A DNA stretch of 20,314 nucleotides, from IMG/VR virus record IMGVR_UViG_3300024520_000605, positions 1 through 20,314 of that record; one strand, 5' to 3'. This DNA is from a virus. A model generated the notes under the pieces. It did not search any database. It saw nothing but the letters and a program-made list of their open reading frames with translations, and was not told the DNA's origin. Positions within the stretch are counted from its first letter, which is position 1. Each line of letters opens with the position of its first letter. Of the stretch, positions 12,731 through 19,969 are shown in pieces. A program made the position numbers and the translations under genes.

Positions 12731-12890
12731 CGTCACTCGCGCTGATGAGTCCGACCCCCGCAAGAGCAGGCACGACCAATTCAACGATCACGGCAATTAA
12801 ATCAGAGCCCGTTAAAATAGCCGCGACCAGACTGATACAAGCCGACCCGAGAGTGAGAAATCCAGCAATCGTTGTTTTAGAGTTTTTCAT
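12720..12890 (-). CDS. 56-residue holin-like membrane protein
   Basis: This small gene was read by hand: the ATG is at 12890, 10 bases after the tail hub stop, and the TGA ends at 12720. The protein begins MKNSKTTIAGFLTLGSACIS, has two hydrophobic segments (about residues 8-27 and 31-50) joined by a short TGSD turn, and ends ASDGGF. This is very similar in design to small phage proteins of the K-N-x-K-T-T-x-A-G type that end in G-L-x-x-A-x-D, often annotated as holin-like. Position directly after the tail genes and before the DUF5675 gene supports lysis. No strong Shine-Dalgarno site precedes it. The gene after it overlaps or closely follows its end. Confidence 0.72.
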   Translation of the reverse strand: MKNSKTTIAGFLTLGSACISLVAAILTGSDLIAVIVELVVPALAGVGLISASDGGF

Positions 12891-12899
12891 TTTAGCCAC

Positions 12900-15383
12900 T
12901 TAGGTAACCTCCTCGAGCACGAGCCCAACGCCGTGCTCATCAAATGAGAATACCGTTCGCAAAACTCGTGTCTTGACGACCGACGATTCCCAACGTGGTT
13001 GAATGGTGACAATGTCGCCGGCCTCGAGATCAAACCCGAGGTCAAACGCGACGAGGCACGAATACTTAGCGACCTGGCCCCGCAACGACTCGTTGACGTA
13101 GTACCCGAGCACGTCGATTGCCGAGGTTGAATCGGTCAGCATGATAAACGGGAGCGGCTCGGCTCGGCGCTGGCCGTACTCGGTTTGGCCTGTGGTGATG
13201 TCACCCGTTGAAATTTTAGCGGATATGTCGTTTGTCACCTCGTCGGCCGTAAGCTGCTCTCGGTAGTTCTCTGTACGATCGAGATTCTGACCAATCACTG
13301 CGTCATAGACGGCCGAGAATCGGTTACCTATTTCGGTGATGTTTCGCAGGCTCATTTTTAACTCTGTAAAGTTGGCGCCGAGCGCTCGAATGGACGCGCC
13401 GAAGTCGTAGTCCGTCTCGGCCGCGAGCAGCTTGAGTTCCGTCCCCGACGCACCTTCGGATAGAACGGCGTTCGTTCTCGAGTTGAACCCGATCGCCGCG
13501 ACAAGCTCGGCAAGCGTCGAAGCAACGGCTGATATGTCCGTGTTGACCGAGACGCTAGGCACGTCCGTTTTAACCTGAGTAAAGCTCGCGGCGTTCGCTG
13601 TGATCGCGGCACTTGGCAAAAGGTTGTCCAACACATACTCGAGCACGTCGGCCGGATGACTGCCCGCCGAGATCGCCGTTCCGAGGTAGTACGTGGGGTC
13701 GTCTACGATGTCGATTCGTTCGTCAGCAGGCGAGCCGTCTCGGTCGAATATAACAATCAATCCAATGTCGTCGATCGTGGCGGCCGTCGAGAGAATCCTA
13801 ATCGTGTTTTCCCCGCTCGCGAGGTCTTGCTTATAAAATATGTTCCCTTCCTCGTAAGCCCAACTGGCCGAGTAGTTGACGTAGAACGTGATAGAGCGGA
13901 AGTCATCCCAATCGTTTGCGGGGATCGTAAACGTCCACTCGATTTCGCAGAGGCCGATTGTGAGCGCAAGCGAATCCCTGTGGTAGCGGCGCTCGTATGA
14001 CGATGTTGTTCCTGTGCACGAAATCCCACCGGTGATTGCGTCGATCGAACCCGAGCTGCTCGCCGTGTCGGGTGGGTCGGGTTGACTTGTACGAGCGAAG
14101 TGCGACCAGTTAGTTTCATCACCGTCAATCGTCAGTATTGCCGTGCCGCTCTCGGCGATTGAGAAACCTCCCTTCACATCGACTCTCAACGTATCGTTAG
14201 GCAAGCCGACAAGCTGCAAAATGTGATCTCTGAAATTTCCATACGCTTCGAGGCAAACGAGATTGTCGATAACGAAGCAACCGACGACTCCTGCTGGGTC
14301 TTGCGAATCCCCTGAGATATTCGCGGCTCTACACGCAAGCGGAATAAGCGCCAACAAGTCAACCTCACCGCCGCCCGCCGCTGTATAATAGGCCGACGTG
14401 CCAAGCCCTGAGATCGCGCCGCCCGAGACGCCAAAGCGCAGCTCTTTCCCGAATATATAAACGACGGTGCCGACATCGCCTGACTGTGCCGTTGACCCAA
14501 ATGCGCCGCGATTACTGGGGCCGGCCACACCTAGGCTGTACGTGGGCCCCGAGCCCGTGAGGCTCGTCATTCGAGCAATTTCGGAGCCGATCAAAACAAA
14601 ACAACCGAACGCCGCTGCTCCGCCAAACGACCCCCAATTCCCGATGACGTGCACCGCCGCCACCTGCTCCGCCGTCATAAACACCGATATATTCCCAGTA
14701 GAGAGGAAGCTGGCCGACGTCGTCACGCCGAACCCTGCGTCAAACCAGATAGGCTTGACGTTGTCGACGTCGCCCACGAGAAACGGATAGTTTCGGCCGT
14801 GCTCCTCTGCGGGGATACGGGGGAGCATCGGAACTTTCCGGCCGCCCTCTAGAATCTGATCCTCCGTGTCGCATATTAAACGGAACGTCTGGCCGTCGTC
14901 TGAGAACTCAGGCATTGCTGTAACTTCGCCACGCCAACGAACCGTGTGAACCTGTCCGAGCGCCTCGAGATCGAACCAACGCGGGTCATCCTCGGCCGTT
15001 TCGACGTCGACGAGCAGAGAGGCCACCGTCACCCGAGCCCCGATGAGCCGTTCCCCGATGAGCGTTTGCCAAAGGTAGTCCCCCGCTCGAGGCGAAGCGT
15101 CTAGCTCAAGCTCGAGCCCCTCGCGGATCGAGTAGTCGCCTTGATCGGGGATGTGATTGAAGCCACGAGAGATTGGCGACACGCTAAGCAGGATCGGTTC
15201 AAACTGCACCGCCGTAGCGCCGTCCCACTCGTAGAAGAACGGCGCCCCGCGCGTCCAATAGTAAGTAGAATCGACGGTGCGCGCGTCTCGGTCGGTAAAC
15301 GTCTCGAGCACCACGAGCGGGAATAGCCCGATGTCGGAACGCTGCGCGAGCGTCAATTGTTGATCGTCGATCGTGAGCGCCAT
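12900..15383 (-). CDS. Tail hub / tail-tip protein with probable receptor-binding insertion
   Basis: This 827-residue protein is the last tail gene and the largest product. The N-terminal 200 residues are strand-rich with conserved-looking ISRGFNHIPDQGDYSIREGLELELD and VRWRGEVTAMPEF, similar in style to tail hub or baseplate proteins. From about 570 to the end it resembles central tail-hub C-termini: a long helical SVNTDISAVASTLAELVAAIG, NRFSAVYD, EYGQRRAEPLPFIMLTD, and AFDLGFDLEAGDIVTIQPRW. Residues about 425-565 form a separate Ser/Thr/Gly-rich beta segment (CTGTTSSYERRYHRDS...FTIPANDWDDFRSITFYVNY) like a carbohydrate-binding sandwich. No other fibre gene exists, so this may carry host recognition. 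The ATG lies two bases after the upstream stop. Details of domain function are inferred. Confidence 0.78.
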   Translation of the reverse strand: MALTIDDQQLTLAQRSDIGLFPLVVLETFTDRDARTVDSTYYWTRGAPFFYEWDGATAVQFEPILLSVSPISRGFNHIPDQGDYSIREGLELELDASPRAGDYLWQTLIGERLIGARVTVASLLVDVETAEDDPRWFDLEALGQVHTVRWRGEVTAMPEFSDDGQTFRLICDTEDQILEGGRKVPMLPRIPAEEHGRNYPFLVGDVDNVKPIWFDAGFGVTTSASFLSTGNISVFMTAEQVAAVHVIGNWGSFGGAAAFGCFVLIGSEIARMTSLTGSGPTYSLGVAGPSNRGAFGSTAQSGDVGTVVYIFGKELRFGVSGGAISGLGTSAYYTAAGGGEVDLLALIPLACRAANISGDSQDPAGVVGCFVIDNLVCLEAYGNFRDHILQLVGLPNDTLRVDVKGGFSIAESGTAILTIDGDETNWSHFARTSQPDPPDTASSSGSIDAITGGISCTGTTSSYERRYHRDSLALTIGLCEIEWTFTIPANDWDDFRSITFYVNYSASWAYEEGNIFYKQDLASGENTIRILSTAATIDDIGLIVIFDRDGSPADERIDIVDDPTYYLGTAISAGSHPADVLEYVLDNLLPSAAITANAASFTQVKTDVPSVSVNTDISAVASTLAELVAAIGFNSRTNAVLSEGASGTELKLLAAETDYDFGASIRALGANFTELKMSLRNITEIGNRFSAVYDAVIGQNLDRTENYREQLTADEVTNDISAKISTGDITTGQTEYGQRRAEPLPFIMLTDSTSAIDVLGYYVNESLRGQVAKYSCLVAFDLGFDLEAGDIVTIQPRWESSVVKTRVLRTVFSFDEHGVGLVLEEVT

Positions 15384-15385
15384 CG

Positions 15386-16189
15386 CTAAAGACGATCCTC
15401 AACGAAGTCGAATGCGAACTTGTACCGTAGGCCCTGCTGCGGCGCCTTGAACTCTTGCCGGCGCGTAGGTTCGCTAGCGAGGCGCACGAGAAATGGTCCC
15501 TCGTCCGTGTCATCCGGCGGCCAGTACCAAAACGATCGGCCTCGAGCCTGCAACACTGAATCGAGGATCGTATAGTCCGAGCCGCTCGGGTCGATGTCGC
15601 GCACCTCGAGCGAGAATTGACGACGTGGCGCAGCGAGTTCTACGGCTGCTATTCCGCTCGGGTACTCCGTCTCAATCACCTGTGACACGAACCCGTTCTG
15701 CCAACCCGGCTGCACCGCGGCTGCCGTCGAGAGCTGCTCGTAAACGCCGAGCCAGTAGCCCGCGCACGTGTACGTGCGAGCCGATGACGTCGAGAGTTGA
15801 AATCCCCAGTAACGCTCGTTCCCGCTCGACAGCGTCCGGTCAATCACACCCGAGCCCGACACCGCGGCGCTTGAGGCCGTTGTCGGGCTCGGCAACGTGA
15901 GGCCGTCGTCATGCAACACCTCGAACGTCTCGGTGTCGAAGTCGTGCCCCGATGGTATGACGAGTCGATTCGCGGCCGGCGAGGGAATCGCAAGAGTATC
16001 GACCCGTACGCCAGCGTCGACACCCGTCGCCGTGTAGATACCGAACACGCCTTGCCGGCCGTCAATGAACTTCCGGCGCTCGTCGTTCGTGAGCGTTGAC
16101 GTGTTCGTAGCCTCGTCGACGTCGTTCGCTACGTCGGTGATTGCCGAGAGCAGATTGTCAACCATGAAAGCGGGGGAGCGGTACGTCAT
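15386..16189 (-). CDS. Distal tail-like (minor tail) protein
   Basis: This is a 267-residue protein whose ATG overlaps the tape measure stop (ATGA) and whose stop is two bases before the tail hub gene. That is the slot of the distal tail protein (Dit), which forms the ring between tube end and hub. The sequence has an N-terminal helix (MVDNLLSAITDVANDVDEATN), then beta-rich stretches (VFGIYTATGVDAGVRVDTLAIP, HDFDTETFEVLHDDG) and a C-terminal half with aromatic-rich strands (RYWGFQLSTSSARTYTCAGYWLG, GRSFWYWPPDD). No enzymatic motif is visible. The call rests on synteny rather than on a recognised signature. Confidence 0.7.
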   Translation of the reverse strand: MTYRSPAFMVDNLLSAITDVANDVDEATNTSTLTNDERRKFIDGRQGVFGIYTATGVDAGVRVDTLAIPSPAANRLVIPSGHDFDTETFEVLHDDGLTLPSPTTASSAAVSGSGVIDRTLSSGNERYWGFQLSTSSARTYTCAGYWLGVYEQLSTAAAVQPGWQNGFVSQVIETEYPSGIAAVELAAPRRQFSLEVRDIDPSGSDYTILDSVLQARGRSFWYWPPDDTDEGPFLVRLASEPTRRQEFKAPQQGLRYKFAFDFVEDRL

Positions 16190-17619
16190 CGGACTAGCCT
16201 CGAGCCCGACCCGTCGGCCGTGCGAATGCGCGTCCCGCCTTGGGTCGTCTGTCGACCTGCGGCCAGCGCGGCGTCAACGTCGGCTTGTGAGCGTCGATCT
16301 CGAGCGGTTAGGCGGCCCCCGGTTGCGGCGTTCACTTGAGAGGCTGCGCGCGCTGTGCGCTCGAGCGAGCGCGTTAGGTCGTCTGTTTCCCCGCGTAGCG
16401 ACCGCTCCGCTTGTTCGTATGTGACTAGCGATTGAGTTGCGTTGTCAGTCTCAATGACTACCTCACGTTTTGCAATGTTTCCAGCGATTTCGGAGTTTGT
16501 GAGATCATTCACGCTACCCGCGGCCGTGACGACTACGCGAGAATATTTGTCCGTTTCGATAACGGCCTCTTCGACTTCCACCGTCAGTTTTTCCTGCTTA
16601 TCAGCCGCGGCCACCATTGCAGCATTGAGAGCGGCTAGACGATCGTTCAGCTCGAATGCTCGAGCGGAACTCAAGCCCATCATCGCGCGCCCAATCGAGA
16701 GTGCGTCAGAGAATCGCGAAATGAGGCCCGTCGCCGTAACTAAGTTGTCCGCGAGAGTCTTAACTTGTTGGCCGAACTTCCTCATCGAGGTGACGAGTGG
16801 ATCGATGTCCGTGATGAGCTGAAACGCCTGAGTAGCCATCTCAGCGAATCCCGTAGCCGCATCCCCGATTGCGCCGAGAAATTTCGGGGAGCTGATCACG
16901 TCCCGCACCTTTGTAAGCGCTGTCCGCAGTCCCTCGTTCTCTGTGATCGCCGTGCCGATCACCTCTTGCACGGTCCCCCATGCGTTGCCGAGCTGCTTGA
17001 CGACCCCCGAGAACGTGCCGACTTTGGCAGCCGCCGAGCCGCCCAACCGATCCACCACAACTTCGAGAGCAGCGCCCGCCTTGAGCTGCTCAACGGTCAT
17101 TCCGGCGACTTCCGGCACCAGCTCGCCGAGCTCCCCGCGGAATCCGTTGAGCGTGCGAGCTAGGTTGATGAATGACGATTCGAGAGTCGTCCCCGTTGCC
17201 GCCGAAAGCTCGACGGCCGCCGCGGTGAGCTTGCCGGCTTGATCCGCGTTCACGCCGAGGTTAATCGCGAGCGCCTGGTTCGATATGATCGCCTCGTCTG
17301 AGAACGTAGTGGTCTGCTCGAGTGCCGCGGCCTGAGCCTGCAACGCTTGAGAGACCTCGCCCGCTCGAGGTCCGAGACTGGAAAGTGACTGGTCGAGCTT
17401 TACGACCGCGTTTTCTTGCTCTTGAGCAGCGCCGACGACGGCGCCGGCGGCGCTCGCAACCGACTTGAATAGTCCGACAATGTCGCCCAGCGTAATCGTG
17501 AACTTGGACGCGAGGAAGTTGCCGAGCTTCGAGAACGAGCCGCCGACGTTGTCAATCTGCGGTGACGCCTTGTCTTGTACTTCAATGATGACGCGTTGCT
17601 TGAAATCGCCTCGAGCCAT
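16186..17619 (-). CDS. Short tape measure protein
   Basis: This is a 477-residue, mostly helical, Ala/Gly/Leu-rich protein that would set tail length and leave the tail during DNA ejection. It shows tape-measure features: an N-terminal VIIEVQDKASPQIDNVGGSFSKLG, a hydrophobic LFKSVASAAGAVVGAA, and the PhageMin_Tail-like segment with ALEQTTTFSDEAIISNQALAINLG, LTAAAVELSAATGTTLESSFINLARTL-like and later VVKQLGNAWGTVQEVIG. At the usual 1.5 angstrom per residue this predicts a tail of roughly 70 nm, short for a siphovirus. The C-terminus is basic and Gln/Thr/Arg-rich. The ATG has GGGGGGCGG upstream and starts only 21 bases after the tail tube gene. Confidence 0.9.
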   Translation of the reverse strand: MARGDFKQRVIIEVQDKASPQIDNVGGSFSKLGNFLASKFTITLGDIVGLFKSVASAAGAVVGAAQEQENAVVKLDQSLSSLGPRAGEVSQALQAQAAALEQTTTFSDEAIISNQALAINLGVNADQAGKLTAAAVELSAATGTTLESSFINLARTLNGFRGELGELVPEVAGMTVEQLKAGAALEVVVDRLGGSAAAKVGTFSGVVKQLGNAWGTVQEVIGTAITENEGLRTALTKVRDVISSPKFLGAIGDAATGFAEMATQAFQLITDIDPLVTSMRKFGQQVKTLADNLVTATGLISRFSDALSIGRAMMGLSSARAFELNDRLAALNAAMVAAADKQEKLTVEVEEAVIETDKYSRVVVTAAGSVNDLTNSEIAGNIAKREVVIETDNATQSLVTYEQAERSLRGETDDLTRSLERTARAASQVNAATGGRLTARDRRSQADVDAALAAGRQTTQGGTRIRTADGSGSRLVR

Positions 17620-17640
17620 GCGAGCCGCCCCCCGTTGCCG

Positions 17641-18726
17641 CTAGTTATAAAAGAGGGAGCATTCGGTATCCGCGGAACTTGCCCGTGCGACCAATTCGAT
17701 CGTCCAAGCCTGTGAGTTTCCAAGTCGCTCGGGCTCGAGCTTAGTCAACTCTCCGTCTGGGATGGATACGTTGATCGAATTCACCGCAACGCCGATTGAG
17801 GCACTGGTACCGACCTGGAACGACAACGCTTCGGCATTGGCAATGTCATCCTCGGCGAGCTGATCGATCTCGTAGAGGAATTCACCATCTGTTGCGTCGA
17901 TGGTCCCCGAAGCAACAACTCTGCGGCCAATTTGGCGTTTTGATTCCCCGTTCGCGGCGTTGCTTGACGCGACCGTCTCGAACTCGTTTTCGACGGCAAC
18001 CGAAAACGACGAGAATCCAATCTCTCGAGCGGCCGGCGTATCCGGCCCCCATGTGAACGCCACCCCTTGCACGACCGGAGCCGATAGCGTCGCCTGGTTG
18101 CCATACTCGAATGGCGCCGCCGGCCAGCTCCCCGTTTCGTTGTAGCTATCGAACTCGGCAACCATATCCCACGTAACGGTCGCCTCCTCTCCAGGTGGAA
18201 AGTTGACCGTCATTGTTTGAACTTCGACGTCCCGAAGAATGATCTGGCCGCCATTGCTTGACTCATTCCCGAAGTAGATCGCGGCCGTCGCGAGCGTGGT
18301 TGACTCGGGTGTATACAACTGCCCCGACGCGAGCCCCGTGGCATCGAGCCCCGCCGCGTTGTGCAAAACGCCGATGCCAGCGGCTAACACGAAATCTGCA
18401 ATCACCAGCGGATTCGATCCGGTGATCCCTGAGCCCTTCAACGGTGTAACAATCTGAAAACTCTCAACGGTGCGGCCGAGGAAGTTGGCAAAATTGCGCG
18501 TGAACGATCCGGTGATGACCGACTTTTCTGAGATCGTTTTCCCGAGCGAGAACGCGATTCCAGAATCACCCACGCCCGTACCATCGGAGCCCATAACGGC
18601 CCCGTCTGATTCGTTGATCGCGCCACCCGTGCCCGAGCCCGAACCGATGGCCGGCATCGCCGTGGCCGTGCCTCGGACACTCTGCGCTTTGAAAGCCACA
18701 CCCAAAAGGAATTCAATATCCGCCAT
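17641..18726 (-). CDS. Major tail tube protein
   Basis: This 361-residue protein lies directly before the tape measure gene, the conserved position of the tail tube protein. It starts MADIEFLLGVAFKAQSVRGTATAMP, like many tube proteins that open with a strand and a K-x-Q/E-x-x-x-G-x motif, and continues with beta-rich segments (SVITGSFTRNF, QIILRDVEVQTMTVNF, EATVTWDMVAEF, QAWTIELVARA). The length is above that of many siphovirus tube proteins (about 150-250), so an extra surface domain may be present, perhaps in the Gly/Ser-rich residues 27-55. The ATG has GAGGGG 8 bases upstream, three bases after the previous stop. Confidence 0.85.
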   Translation of the reverse strand: MADIEFLLGVAFKAQSVRGTATAMPAIGSGSGTGGAINESDGAVMGSDGTGVGDSGIAFSLGKTISEKSVITGSFTRNFANFLGRTVESFQIVTPLKGSGITGSNPLVIADFVLAAGIGVLHNAAGLDATGLASGQLYTPESTTLATAAIYFGNESSNGGQIILRDVEVQTMTVNFPPGEEATVTWDMVAEFDSYNETGSWPAAPFEYGNQATLSAPVVQGVAFTWGPDTPAAREIGFSSFSVAVENEFETVASSNAANGESKRQIGRRVVASGTIDATDGEFLYEIDQLAEDDIANAEALSFQVGTSASIGVAVNSINVSIPDGELTKLEPERLGNSQAWTIELVARASSADTECSLFYN

Positions 18727-18729
18727 TGT

Positions 18730-19146
18730 TCACCCCTCTAACGCGCACTCGGCGCGCACTGTGTACCTGACCACCTCGCCGACGCGATCTAGTTGCCCTT
18801 CGATTGAGACCTCAATCGGGCTTGAGCGTACCTCGTCGAGCCCGGTCCAGAACGAATCTGCGCCGACACTCCCCACAATGGCCGAGAGAGCGTCCTCGGC
18901 CGTCTCGAGCTGCGCCGGCGTCGAACCTGCGGCCCTGTGGAGTAGATCAACCTCAACGGTTGCAATCGTGACCGTGAGATTCGATCCAACGCTAGCCGCC
19001 TCGACACCGCTAATCCGTATGGCCGCACGATACGTCGAGCGCTCAACGCGCTGAGAGTCCAGCGTCCCAGAGGTCAGAATCACAAACGACGGCGAGAGCG
19101 CAACAAGCGCCGCCTCGAGGTCGGTTTTGAGATCCGCCACACTCAT
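18730..19146 (-). CDS. Tail terminator-like protein (second of two)
   Basis: This is a 138-residue protein between the head-closure genes and the tail tube, where the tail terminator or tail completion gene lies. It opens with MSVADLKTDLEAALVAL, continues with strand-like STYRAAIRISGV and NLTVTIATVEVDLLHRA, a helix (TPAQLETAEDALSAIVG), and ends with VVRYTVRAECALEG. This order (helix, two strands, helix, strands) resembles DUF3168/gpU-like terminators that cap the tube. The ATG overlaps the stop of the neighbouring 135-residue gene (ATGA). Assignment is by topology and position. Confidence 0.68.
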   Translation of the reverse strand: MSVADLKTDLEAALVALSPSFVILTSGTLDSQRVERSTYRAAIRISGVEAASVGSNLTVTIATVEVDLLHRAAGSTPAQLETAEDALSAIVGSVGADSFWTGLDEVRSSPIEVSIEGQLDRVGEVVRYTVRAECALEG

Positions 19147-19550
19147 TCGACGCGCTCCGTTTCAATCTCAGCGGCCATGACGACAAACGCTCCGTCTTGA
19201 GCCTCGCCCCACGTCTCGAGCACAAGGTAGGCGTCTTGCAACCCGACGACGTTCCCGCCGAGATATTGGTCCGCAACCAGCGCGTCTCGAAAGGCCGCCC
19301 ACTCGTCGAGCCGGGTCGTCCGGTCGATCGTGGTGCGCCACCATACCGTCACGGCTAGCGCATCCGTCCACGTCGACTGGCCGTATACAATCCGGTCCCC
19401 GCGAGATCCAAGAGCACGCACCGCCGCATGTCGCGACGAGCCCTCAACGCTCGGTTGCGACTTCGGGCCCTGTGTCGTGTGGTCGAGCCCCACCGTATAC
19501 GTGCCGAGCATCGTGGCGAGTGCGCTCTCAAGGTCGCTCTCAACGCTCAT
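19143..19550 (-). CDS. Tail terminator/completion-like protein (first of two)
   Basis: This is a 135-residue protein with the layout of DUF3168-type tail completion proteins: an N-terminal MSVESDLESALATMLGTYTVGLDH, a strand with WTDALAVTVWWRTTID, a helix (RLDEWAAFRDALVAD) and a final strand pair (AYLVLETWGEAQDGAFVVMAAEIETE). It sits after the HK97 gp10-like gene and before another protein of similar length and similar start, with four-base overlaps on both sides. It probably acts at the head-tail or tail-end interface. The assignment is by pattern and gene order. Confidence 0.7.
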   Translation of the reverse strand: MSVESDLESALATMLGTYTVGLDHTTQGPKSQPSVEGSSRHAAVRALGSRGDRIVYGQSTWTDALAVTVWWRTTIDRTTRLDEWAAFRDALVADQYLGGNVVGLQDAYLVLETWGEAQDGAFVVMAAEIETERVE

Positions 19551-19969
19551 TGGCGGCCCCCAACGCGCAACAACGCCCGACGGAACACGCTCGCCGCTTT
19601 CGTTTCCATAACGAAATCAGCGGCCGGCCTGAGGAATGGGCGCTTCGGATACGGCGCCAGCCCGAGCTCATGCACGGGGGCATATTTGACATTCGAGCCA
19701 ACGACGAATTGATTAGGCCGACCGCTCAAGTCGGTTGAGATCGAACCGGAAAGGCGACCCGATCGAAAAGAAAGCTTGCGACGCAACGGGGGCGAAACTC
19801 GGCCACGGCCCCGAATGATTTCAACCTCTTTAGCTCGCTGCTCGACGAGGCGCGCAATACTCTCGAGCGCCTGGTCGACGACGGCCCCGCGCACTTTCGG
19901 GTCAAGGTCATCGAGGAACGTGCGAATCTTCCTTGAGTCGAGCACGTTTACGCGCACGCCGGTTGTCAT
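19547..19969 (-). CDS. HK97 gp10-like head-tail joining protein
   Basis: This 140-residue protein has the HK97_gp10 signature: an N-terminal strand (VRVNVLDSRKIRTFLDD), a helix (VRGAVVDQALESIARLVEQRAKE), a GRVSPPLRRKLSFRSGRLSGSIS segment, then VVGSNVKYAPVHELG followed by YPKRPFLRPA, which is the typical Y-A-x-x-x-E-x-G...P-x-R-P-F-L block. Proteins of this family join the connector to the tail during assembly. The ATG overlaps the connector stop by four bases, and its own stop region overlaps the next gene by four bases. The order connector, gp10-like, terminator, tube, tape measure is classical. Confidence 0.9.
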   Translation of the reverse strand: MTTGVRVNVLDSRKIRTFLDDLDPKVRGAVVDQALESIARLVEQRAKEVEIIRGRGRVSPPLRRKLSFRSGRLSGSISTDLSGRPNQFVVGSNVKYAPVHELGLAPYPKRPFLRPAADFVMETKAASVFRRALLRVGGRQ

